A program made the position numbers and the translations under genes. Below, piece after piece: positions 25,397-33,078 of a stretch of 64,000 nt of DNA. The stretch is taken from assembly GCA_017473605.1 (NCBI GenBank), contig JAFUKM010000006.1:111801-175800 (forward strand). The letters are read 5' to 3'. Positions within the stretch are counted from its first letter, which is position 1. Every line of letters starts with the position of its first letter. The stretch is from Clostridia bacterium. Lineage in GTDB: Bacteria; Bacillota; Clostridia; Christensenellales; Borkfalkiaceae. The notes under the pieces were generated by a model. The model did no database searches. It saw nothing but the letters and a program-made list of their open reading frames with translations, and had not been told where the DNA came from.

Positions 25397-27637
25397 ATGT
25401 TTGGATTGAAAAATGGCAACTTTTGCGAGTGGTCGTACGACGTAGATAAAGAACCGCTGCTTGCTACGTTATTTACGACGGGAAACGGATATATGGGGGT
25501 ACGGGGCAGCTTTGAAGAATTCGGTTCGCTTCGTATTCAAGGCGCGTTCGTACGCGGTTATATCGATGAAATCACGGAAGTGTGCGAACCGTTTGCCAAT
25601 AACGAGTATATGAAGAAATTTTATCTTAACGAAGAACTGTTAAAGAGCTTCGAGAAACAGGATAGCTGCGTCAATATGCACGATTTCCTGTTCGTACGCG
25701 TTATTATCGGCGGCGAGTGTTTTTATCCTTGGGAAGGCAAAGTCATTTCTTGGGAAAGAACGTTGGACGCGTCGAACGCCGTTTATACCCGTCGCGTAGT
25801 TTGGGAAGATTCCAAAGGCAGACAAACGTTGCTTGAATTCGTGCGTTTTGCTTCTTTTGCCAATCGGCATTTGTATTGCCAAAAGGTAACGGTAACGCCG
25901 CTGAACCACGAAGAGAGCGTAGAAATCGTTTCGGGTGTAGATACGCTTCGTAAAACGTGCGGCCAAATTATCACGGCGACGGATAATGTAAAGGTATGCG
26001 ACGGAAACGTATTTCACCGTTTCCATGCCGTCAATAAATACAAGTTCGCGGCAGAATATGCGATTAAAAACAAATTCCCGAAAGGCGAACTGGCTACGTA
26101 TGAAGAAAACGGCGTGGTTGGCGTGCGTTGTAAAGCGCAAAAGGCCAAAGAATACGTATTGGAAAAATTCTCGTTTATCGCGACCGAAAGGGATATGGAC
26201 GGGGATATGAGCGCTTTCGTTGCGGACGAAACGGCGAAAATCGAATACTCGTTCGATAAACAACGCGCATTGCACGAAGACGCGTACAAAGCGTATTTCG
26301 ATTTAATGGACGTACAAATCGAAGGGGATGACGAAGCGGACGGTTATTTGCGTTTTGCTTCTTATCATACGGCGATTTCCGCATGTAGGGAAGACAGCGT
26401 ACACGGTATTTCCGCAAAGGGTTTAACGGGCGAAAGATACAATCAGTTCGTCTGGTGGGATTGTGAAATTCATCAAATGCCTTTCTTCCTGCCTACGGCG
26501 CCCGAAACGGCGAAGCAGTTGCTGTTGTACCGCTACCGTATGTTGGAGCAATCGAAAAAGAACGCAATCGCAGACGGAAAAATCGGCGCGAAATTCGCCT
26601 TTTGTTCTTCGGTGAACGGGGATGAACGCGTTTGGCAATATGCGCGTCATCCGTTTATGCAGGTACATATCAATTCCGATATCCCTATGGGCGTGCTGAA
26701 TTATTACGCTTGGACGGGAGATAAAGAGTTTTTGAAAAACTACGGACTCGAACTGATGCACGAGTGTTTGCGCTATTGGACGTGCCGCGTGGTAGAACGC
26801 AACGGGCGTTACGAAATTTTACAGGTAACGGGTACGGACGAACACCACCCGTACGTGGATAACGACGCGTATACCAATTATTGCGTGCAGTTTATCTTCA
26901 CAAGATTCCTTGCTTTGGCGAAAGAATTTTCTTACGAGCTTACGGCGGCGGAAACGCAGAAGTTTGAAGATATCGCAGCAAGAATATATTTGCCGAATAC
27001 CGATTGCGGTTTGATTCCGCAATTCGACGGTTATTTCTCGTTGTCCCGTTCGCTCGAACAGGCAGGCGGTACTTCGTTAAAGCAATTCCAAATGAAGACG
27101 AGCGGCTTGTATCATAAGAGTCAAATTATCAAACAACCCGACGTATTGCTGTTGTATACGTTTGCAGACGTGGGCTTAAATAAGAAGGGTTACGCGCTGA
27201 ATTGGGATTATTACGAACAAATGTGTGAAACGAGCTCTTCTTTGACGTTCCCCGTACACGCGATAGCGGCGGCGGATAACGGCAGAATGCTCTCTTTCCT
27301 GAATTACTTTATGAAGACGTTGCAAATCGACGTTGCGGATATCCACGGCGTTGGTTGGCAAGGCGTACATAGCGGTTGTCTTGCAGGCGGATACTTGTCG
27401 GTGCTTCGCGGGATATTCGGTGTTTGCGCGACGGAGAACGGCTTGAAAATTGCGCCTAATCCGATGCCGCTTTGGAAAAAGACGTCTATTAAATTTACCT
27501 ATTGCGGACGCACGATTGCTATGACGGCGGAAGGTATGAAATATACGATGCGGTTATTGAGCGGTGCGCCTTGCACGGTAGAATTTAACGGCGAAACCCT
27601 TACGCTTTGCGATAGGGTAGTTGAAAAAACGCTTTGA
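25397..27637 (+). CDS. Glycoside hydrolase family 65 phosphorylase (kojibiose/maltose/glucosylglycerol phosphorylase type)
   Basis: 746 residues, no signal peptide, hence cytoplasmic. N-terminal beta-sandwich (~1-270), then an (alpha/alpha)6 barrel. The general acid is E482 in TGTDEHH, the counterpart of the GPDE motif of GH65 enzymes; ISAKGLTGERYNQF and the phosphate-site segment IIKQPDVLLLY also match. GH65 phosphorylases split alpha-glucosides with inorganic phosphate, giving beta-glucose-1-phosphate. Known specificities include maltose, trehalose, kojibiose, nigerose and 2-O-alpha-glucosylglycerol; sequence alone does not decide which. The beta-phosphoglucomutase at 31631 uses the expected product, which supports phosphorylase rather than hydrolase activity. 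It begins 2 bp after the lipoprotein gene. Confidence 0.9.
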   Translation: MFGLKNGNFCEWSYDVDKEPLLATLFTTGNGYMGVRGSFEEFGSLRIQGAFVRGYIDEITEVCEPFANNEYMKKFYLNEELLKSFEKQDSCVNMHDFLFVRVIIGGECFYPWEGKVISWERTLDASNAVYTRRVVWEDSKGRQTLLEFVRFASFANRHLYCQKVTVTPLNHEESVEIVSGVDTLRKTCGQIITATDNVKVCDGNVFHRFHAVNKYKFAAEYAIKNKFPKGELATYEENGVVGVRCKAQKAKEYVLEKFSFIATERDMDGDMSAFVADETAKIEYSFDKQRALHEDAYKAYFDLMDVQIEGDDEADGYLRFASYHTAISACREDSVHGISAKGLTGERYNQFVWWDCEIHQMPFFLPTAPETAKQLLLYRYRMLEQSKKNAIADGKIGAKFAFCSSVNGDERVWQYARHPFMQVHINSDIPMGVLNYYAWTGDKEFLKNYGLELMHECLRYWTCRVVERNGRYEILQVTGTDEHHPYVDNDAYTNYCVQFIFTRFLALAKEFSYELTAAETQKFEDIAARIYLPNTDCGLIPQFDGYFSLSRSLEQAGGTSLKQFQMKTSGLYHKSQIIKQPDVLLLYTFADVGLNKKGYALNWDYYEQMCETSSSLTFPVHAIAAADNGRMLSFLNYFMKTLQIDVADIHGVGWQGVHSGCLAGGYLSVLRGIFGVCATENGLKIAPNPMPLWKKTSIKFTYCGRTIAMTAEGMKYTMRLLSGAPCTVEFNGETLTLCDRVVEKTL

Positions 27638-27645
27638 GGTGAATT

Positions 27646-29073
27646 ATGAAATTTTTAAAGGGAATTACTTATATGTTGGCAACTATTTTTTGCGTTGCTT
27701 CTATGGCGGCTTGCGGCGGTTCGACGAGCGGTGGTTCGACAGACGGCGGCTCGACAGACGGCGGCTCGACGGACGGCGGTAACATAAATACCGAAAACGG
27801 CGGCTCGACAGCTGGCGACGAAAATGAAGATGACGGTGAAAACGTTACGCCGCAACCCGATGCTGCAACGGTTCGCGCAGATAATCTTGTGAAAAATTTT
27901 TGGGAAAGCGATACGATGTACGACGAAACGGTAATGTTAATCGCGCCAACGGACGAAAACGGTGAAATTACGGGCTTGCCTTCGGGAAAACTGCTTTTCA
28001 ATGCGGACGAAATCGTGGAAGTAAAGCAGTATTTTCACGCGAATAACCAAGGTATCGTCACGTATAAAGAAGATGTCGATTTTGATTATGCGAACGGCGT
28101 GATTACGGCGAAGGGAACGATTCAAACGGACATTTACGGAAATAAGACGGAAGTGGATACCACGATGCCTTACGTTACGGACAGACAATGGAAAGGTATT
28201 GACGCGTTCCCCGGGCTTTCCACTTCTTCGGGGATTCCTTCGACGGAAGGGGATTGGCAAATTCCCTATACGGAAAGCTATCAAATCGTACAAATGCAGC
28301 TTTCCGTAACGTATCGTCACAGCGATACGTGGGAAGACGTTACGCCCGCTTATCAAGGCAACGTGCTTTCTAACGTTGTGAATAAGTTGAAAAATAAACA
28401 AGATACGGAAATTTTGATTTTCGGCGACAGCATTTCCACGGGCGCAAATTCGAGTTCTATTTTGAATATCGAACCGTACTTGAAGCCTTGGTACAACTTG
28501 ATGGAAGAAAAGCTGGAAAGACATTACGGTGCGAAAGTAACGCTTACCAATAAAGCTGTGGGCGGCTGGACGAGTACGGACGGCGTTAATACGGCAGGAA
28601 AGTCAGGTTGGATGAACGGTACGCAAATCACGCAAGCAGGCTTGCCTACGTTGATGGCAGGGGAGTTGAAGGATTACGTGCCCGACCTTGCGATTATCGG
28701 CTTCGGTATGAACGACGCTACGCTGGGCGTGGATTTGAATACCTACGCAAAAAATATCCGAAAGATGATAGACTGTATCCGTGAGAGAAATCCCGATTGC
28801 GATATTATTCTTTTGGGGACAATGCTCGCCAATTCGCAAGCCAAAGACCAATATAAAAATCAAACGGAATTTTCGGCACTCAACAAACAAATCGCGCGGT
28901 ATTATTACGATAATACGCATATTGCGTGCGTAGACATCGGCGAAATGCACCAAGCGCTTTTGGATAACGGTAAAAAGTATATCGATATGACGGGCAATAA
29001 CGTAAATCATCCCAACGATTTTATCGCGAGAATTTACGCAATGAATTTATTGTCTACGTTGATTGAAGAGTAA
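27646..29073 (+). CDS. SGNH/GDSL-family esterase lipoprotein
   Basis: 475 residues. Lipobox MAAC (Cys23), then a GGSTDGG repeat tether (~24-50). Residues ~55-235 are an N-terminal beta domain; ~255-470 the SGNH hydrolase. Block I is FGDSIS with nucleophile S262, block III is GFGMND, and block V gives H455 in NHPND. Such enzymes remove acetyl or other acyl groups from polysaccharides (several carbohydrate esterase families have this fold with an N-terminal jelly roll). Tethered to the membrane in this locus, it is probably an accessory deacylase acting before glycan cleavage; removal of D-alanyl esters from teichoic acid is an alternative. GAGGTG precedes the start. Confidence 0.87.
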   Translation: MKFLKGITYMLATIFCVASMAACGGSTSGGSTDGGSTDGGSTDGGNINTENGGSTAGDENEDDGENVTPQPDAATVRADNLVKNFWESDTMYDETVMLIAPTDENGEITGLPSGKLLFNADEIVEVKQYFHANNQGIVTYKEDVDFDYANGVITAKGTIQTDIYGNKTEVDTTMPYVTDRQWKGIDAFPGLSTSSGIPSTEGDWQIPYTESYQIVQMQLSVTYRHSDTWEDVTPAYQGNVLSNVVNKLKNKQDTEILIFGDSISTGANSSSILNIEPYLKPWYNLMEEKLERHYGAKVTLTNKAVGGWTSTDGVNTAGKSGWMNGTQITQAGLPTLMAGELKDYVPDLAIIGFGMNDATLGVDLNTYAKNIRKMIDCIRERNPDCDIILLGTMLANSQAKDQYKNQTEFSALNKQIARYYYDNTHIACVDIGEMHQALLDNGKKYIDMTGNNVNHPNDFIARIYAMNLLSTLIEE

Positions 29074-29105
29074 GGGAATCCAAACGTTAAAATAGGAGAA
29101 AAATA

Positions 29106-31574
29106 ATGAGAAAAAATATTTGGAAAAGAGCGGTTGGCACGACGTTAGCCACGGCGTTCGTATCGGCGGCGGTTATCGGCGGCGTAGGCGCTTTGGCGCA
29201 AACGAAAGACGAAGTCGTTGTTTCGGCGGCAACGGCGCAAACATTTGACGAGAACAATATCGTTTTAACAGCGGCAACCATTACCGACCCGCATATCGGG
29301 TATCAGGGAAACGATACGAAATTAAACAATACGCTCGGTATTTTAAAGGAATTTGCAGGAACGAACGAAATTGATATGTTCATCTCGGCAGGGGATAATA
29401 CGCAAGACGGTACGAAAGAAGAAGCGGATTATTTCATGGAGATTCTTGCCAATCATTACGACTTATCGAAAATTCCCATTGTGGCGGCGCACGGCAATCA
29501 CGACGTTTATTGGACGGGGTGTATGACGCGTAGCGAATTTTACGATGCGTTCAATGCAAAGGGTATGTATACGTTCGATAAGGATTTAGAAGCGGCAGAA
29601 AGCGGTAACCGCCACGTAGAAGTAAACGGGTATCATTTCCTTACGGTAGATATTGAAACGTACATGCCCGGTTATAATACGCTTTCGGCAACGACGGAAA
29701 CGTGGTTGCAATCGAAATTGCAGGAACTGTCAGCGGAAAGCCCGAACGAACCTATTTTCGTTATCAGTCACTCGCCCGCAATGCATACTATTCACGGCAG
29801 TATTAACGTGGAAGACGACGCTGGGGGCAATCCGATATATACGCAATACGGCGACATTACGGTTGCCGACGCTACGGCGGTTTGGGGCGCGTCGTTGGAA
29901 TTGGACGGTATTTTGAAGGACTATCCGCAGGTTATCAATATCAGCGGTCATACGCACTATGCAAATAACCACGATTTGGCGATTATGCAAACGACGTATA
30001 CGAGCTTTACGCCCGGCGGCGCGGCGGACCTTGCGGCAAACAAGGATACTGCGGAAACGGCAAGCGGCGTTATGCCCAACGCCCGTTCGCACTCGCAAGG
30101 CACGTTGATGCAAATCGACGCGAACAATAACGTACGCATTACGCGTATCGATTTTGTGAAAAAGCAACAAATCCGTGAGGAGTGGATTATTCCCGCGCCC
30201 CAGGCGGACGGTTCGCACTTGACGCCGTATAGCTATAAGCGCGGTGAAAGCAATCAAGCGCCTACGTTTGCGTCTAACGAAAAACTCGACGTGGTTGCGG
30301 AAAGCGCAAACAGCGTAAAAGTGACGTACCCGACGGCAACGGACGACGGTATGGTATACAGCTACCGTATAACGCTTAAAGACAGCGGCGGTAATACCGT
30401 TAAAACGGTAACGACGCTTGCGCCTTGGGTATATTATCCCGATTTGAGTAAAATTCCCGAAACGCTCTCGTATACGTTTAGCGGCGTAAACTTCTCGCAT
30501 CCTTGTACCATCGAAGTGGTTGCGATTGACTGCTGGAATAAAGAAAGCGAACCCTTGACGAAAATTATCGAAGACCCTACCGAAGCGGATATCCGTTTGG
30601 CGGCGGAATTTGACAGCAAGGTGACGGGCTTCGGTTCGGTTACCGCAAATTCGTTTGAGGATATCGCTGCGCTTCGCAACGAGTATAACGCGATGAGCTA
30701 TACGAGAAAAGCGCGTGTAACCAAATACGAAGAGTTCAAAGCGCTTGAAAAGAGCTTCTATCAAGGCTATGCGGTAAGCCAAGACGTGCAAAATAAGGCG
30801 TCGGATGCGAGCGCATATTACAATATGATTTCTTCCGCTTCGCGCGGTACGGCGACGAATTCCGATTTTTGCGGGATTGACTTGAAATGGACGGATACGA
30901 CGAAGAATCAGTTGGTAGGGTTCAATAAAGCGTTGGCGCTCGACGGATTGACCGTTGAATTCGGCGGATTGGATTTTTCGAGCAAGAATAAAACGCTCGG
31001 GTTCGTAATCTCTTCGCTTGCAAGAGATAAATACACGAGCGGAGAATCGTTGTTGTTGCAAATCGATTTTACGACGGGTAACGTTTCGATAGGAGACGGT
31101 ACGATTGAACAAATGATAGGGGAAGCGGATTGTTTGAAATACGACAACGTCGTCAGCCGTCCCGTTCAACTCAAAATCGTAAAATCGGGCGAAACCTACG
31201 CAGTCGCTATTACCGTTTACGGTATGGAAAGCGTATCGTTTGATTTGCCTGCAAACGCCGTTTCCGCCGCAACGAATTTGACGGATACTTCGGCAGTATT
31301 CATATCCGTTTCGCCTTGGGATAAAAATACCTACGGTGAAATGAATTTGTACGCAATTCACGGGGATATCAAGTATGCGGACGGCGGCGACGAAACGCCC
31401 GACGAAACGCCGAACGAACCTTCTTCTCCCAATCTTCCCACCGCGCCCGATGCATCTCAAAACGGTGACGACGCGGGAGAAAAAGAGAGCGGTTGCGGTA
31501 GCGTAATCGGCGGAACGTTTGCGATTTCTGCATTGGCTATGATTGCGGTAGCGGTATTGAAAAAGAGAAAATAA
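29106..31574 (+). CDS. Surface-anchored calcineurin-like metallophosphoesterase
   Basis: 822 residues from ATG 29106 (AGGAGAAAAATA upstream), signal peptide ~1-40. Paralog of the 7771 product, near-identical through the catalytic core: D61xH63, GD97N, GN131H132D133, H222 and GH282TH284, then the same fibronectin-like segment (VYSYRITLKD). The C-terminal half has one jelly-roll module (~575-760), a Pro/Asn linker and the anchor ESGCGS (Cys797), helix, LKKRK. It therefore places a phosphoesterase on the cell surface, while its larger relative lacks this tag. A duplication of the catalytic domain with different C-terminal modules suggests action on different sites or chain positions of one substrate. 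Confidence 0.87.
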   Translation: MRKNIWKRAVGTTLATAFVSAAVIGGVGALAQTKDEVVVSAATAQTFDENNIVLTAATITDPHIGYQGNDTKLNNTLGILKEFAGTNEIDMFISAGDNTQDGTKEEADYFMEILANHYDLSKIPIVAAHGNHDVYWTGCMTRSEFYDAFNAKGMYTFDKDLEAAESGNRHVEVNGYHFLTVDIETYMPGYNTLSATTETWLQSKLQELSAESPNEPIFVISHSPAMHTIHGSINVEDDAGGNPIYTQYGDITVADATAVWGASLELDGILKDYPQVINISGHTHYANNHDLAIMQTTYTSFTPGGAADLAANKDTAETASGVMPNARSHSQGTLMQIDANNNVRITRIDFVKKQQIREEWIIPAPQADGSHLTPYSYKRGESNQAPTFASNEKLDVVAESANSVKVTYPTATDDGMVYSYRITLKDSGGNTVKTVTTLAPWVYYPDLSKIPETLSYTFSGVNFSHPCTIEVVAIDCWNKESEPLTKIIEDPTEADIRLAAEFDSKVTGFGSVTANSFEDIAALRNEYNAMSYTRKARVTKYEEFKALEKSFYQGYAVSQDVQNKASDASAYYNMISSASRGTATNSDFCGIDLKWTDTTKNQLVGFNKALALDGLTVEFGGLDFSSKNKTLGFVISSLARDKYTSGESLLLQIDFTTGNVSIGDGTIEQMIGEADCLKYDNVVSRPVQLKIVKSGETYAVAITVYGMESVSFDLPANAVSAATNLTDTSAVFISVSPWDKNTYGEMNLYAIHGDIKYADGGDETPDETPNEPSSPNLPTAPDASQNGDDAGEKESGCGSVIGGTFAISALAMIAVAVLKKRK

Positions 31575-31583
31575 ACGAAACAA

Positions 31584-31607
31584 GACGCGTCGCTGTTGCG
31601 GCGCGTC
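31584..31607 (+). other. Intercistronic hairpin before pgmB
   Basis: 9-bp stem with one G-U pair (31584-31592 with 31599-31607), 6-nt loop and no T-run; another probable processing or stability hairpin inside the operon. Confidence 0.6.
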
Positions 31608-31630
31608 GGTAACGAAAAACGGAGAAGACT

Positions 31631-32263
31631 ATGAAAGGTATCATTTTTGATTTAGACGGCGTGCTGATTCACACCGACGAATTACACTATCAGGCTTGGA
31701 AAACGGTTGCGGATAAAATCGGCGCGCCGTTCGACAGAGAACGCAATAATTTGCTTCGCGGCGTTTCCCGTATGGAGAGCTTGGAAATTATTTTGCAAGG
31801 CGTATCCCAAAAGTATACGGAGGAAGAAAAAGTGTCGTTGGCAACCGAGAAAAACGGCGTATACCGTAACCTTTTAAAAACGTTGAAAAGAACAGACGTT
31901 GCGGACGAGGTACGCGTTACGCTTGCGCAATTAAAAGCAAAGGGCTTAAAACTTGCAATCGGTTCTTCGAGTAAAAACGCGCGTTTTATTTTGGAACAGG
32001 TGGAACTGATTGATGAATTCGACGCGATTTCGGACGGGAACAATATCACCAATTCGAAGCCTGACCCCGAAGTGTTCTTAAAGGCGGCGGAATATTTGGG
32101 CTTGGACGAGAAAGATTGCTACGTAGTAGAAGATGCGGCGGCGGGTATCCAAGCGGCAAAAGCCGGCGGCTTTAAGGCGATAGGTATGGGCGAGGCGGCG
32201 AAAGACCCTCGCGCGGATTATAAACTCTCTACTTTTTCAGATATACTTACAATCGTTTCCTAA
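31631..32263 (+). CDS. pgmB: Beta-phosphoglucomutase
   Basis: 210 residues, HAD superfamily with a helical cap. Motif I FDLDG supplies nucleophile D7 and acid/base D9; motif II is the Ser of GSSSKNA; motif III/IV includes SKPDPEVF and VEDAAAG. The cap begins with HYQAW, and LLRGVSR is the specificity loop (RGVSR) typical of beta-PGM. It converts beta-glucose-1-phosphate to glucose-6-phosphate via beta-glucose-1,6-bisphosphate. This is the product of inverting GH65 phosphorylases, one of which is encoded 4 kb upstream. It is the last gene of the long locus, followed by a strong terminator. GGAGAAG precedes the start. Confidence 0.93.
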   Translation: MKGIIFDLDGVLIHTDELHYQAWKTVADKIGAPFDRERNNLLRGVSRMESLEIILQGVSQKYTEEEKVSLATEKNGVYRNLLKTLKRTDVADEVRVTLAQLKAKGLKLAIGSSSKNARFILEQVELIDEFDAISDGNNITNSKPDPEVFLKAAEYLGLDEKDCYVVEDAAAGIQAAKAGGFKAIGMGEAAKDPRADYKLSTFSDILTIVS

Positions 32264-32275
32264 TTGATTTTATAT

Positions 32276-32305
32276 CCCGTTCGCGTACAAGCGAACGGGG
32301 TTTTT
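32276..32305 (+). terminator. Rho-independent terminator of the carbohydrate locus
   Basis: 9-bp perfect stem (32276-32284 with 32291-32299), 6-nt loop and a T-run at 32301-32305. It closes the one-direction locus that starts at 1693. Confidence 0.9.
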
Positions 32306-32318
32306 CTATTCAAATCGC

Positions 32319-32347
32319 TTGATTTTTATCGATAAATTCCATATAAT
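32319..32347 (+). promoter_or_regulatory. Promoter of rex-adhE
   Basis: TTGATT (32319-32324), 17-bp spacer, TATAAT (32342-32347). The expected start of transcription falls almost on the AGGAGG ribosome binding site (32354-32359), so the leader is very short. No clear Rex box (TTGTGAA-type inverted repeat) is visible around it. Confidence 0.7.
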
Positions 32348-32365
32348 AACAATAGGAGGCGGATT

Positions 32366-33025
32366 ATGAAAGGAAAAACGTTGGAAAGAGAAGATGGTAA
32401 GATTTCAAAAGCGACGATTGCGCGTATGCCGTTGTATTTACGCTTTTTACAAGAAGAAAATTCCAAGGGGGAGAAATACATATCTTCCACCGTTATCGCG
32501 CAAAATATTTCCGTATCGTCGGTGCTTGTACGCAAAGATTTAGCGCTCGTTTCTTCCCAATCTGGTAGACCGCGCTTGGGCTTTGCCGTCAGCCGTTTGA
32601 TTGTCGATATTGAGAAATTTTTGGGATATGACAACCTGTCCGACGCCGTTATCGTCGGCGCAGGCGGACTTGGTCGCGCCTTCCTTGGTTACGAAGGGTT
32701 CAAAAGCAATGGGCTTAACGTACTTGCCGCGTTTGACGTGGATAAGCAGCTTGTGGGGAGCGCCGTTGCGGGGAAGCGCATTTTGCATTTGGACGAGCTG
32801 GAAAAGTTTGTGCAAGAACACCAAGTAAAAATCGGGATTATCACCGTACCCAAGCACGCCGCGCAAGACGTGTTGAATCGTTTGGTGGACGCTGGGATAA
32901 AAGCCGTTTGGAATTTTGCGCCCGCGCCTTTACGCGTACCCAAAGATATCGTCATCAAAACGGAGGACTTGGCGGCTTCGCTGGCTATGCTGGCAGGACA
33001 GTTGTACAAGAGCGATAGACGATAA
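32366..33025 (+). CDS. rex: Redox-sensing transcriptional repressor Rex
   Basis: 219 residues. N-terminal winged helix (~10-85) with ATIARMPLYLRFLQ and the recognition region SSVLVRKDLALVSSQSG, followed by a Rossmann domain with the NAD(H) motif GAGGLGRAFLGY (~residue 98) and AFDVD. The domain-swapped C-terminal helix region ends QLYKSDRR. Rex senses the NADH/NAD+ ratio and in Clostridia represses fermentation genes including adhE. Here adhE follows 53 bp downstream, so Rex probably controls the pair. AGGAGGCGGATT precedes ATG 32366. Confidence 0.95.
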   Translation: MKGKTLEREDGKISKATIARMPLYLRFLQEENSKGEKYISSTVIAQNISVSSVLVRKDLALVSSQSGRPRLGFAVSRLIVDIEKFLGYDNLSDAVIVGAGGLGRAFLGYEGFKSNGLNVLAAFDVDKQLVGSAVAGKRILHLDELEKFVQEHQVKIGIITVPKHAAQDVLNRLVDAGIKAVWNFAPAPLRVPKDIVIKTEDLAASLAMLAGQLYKSDRR

Positions 33026-33078
33026 ACGCGCTCCGTTTCCCGTTTTTTGCGCGGTTACGGCGCGCAAAGGGGGAAATC

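Noticed and set aside
32306-32365. Rex operator upstream of rex
   Set aside because: No inverted repeat close to TTGTGAAAATTTTCACAA is visible; autoregulation therefore not claimed.
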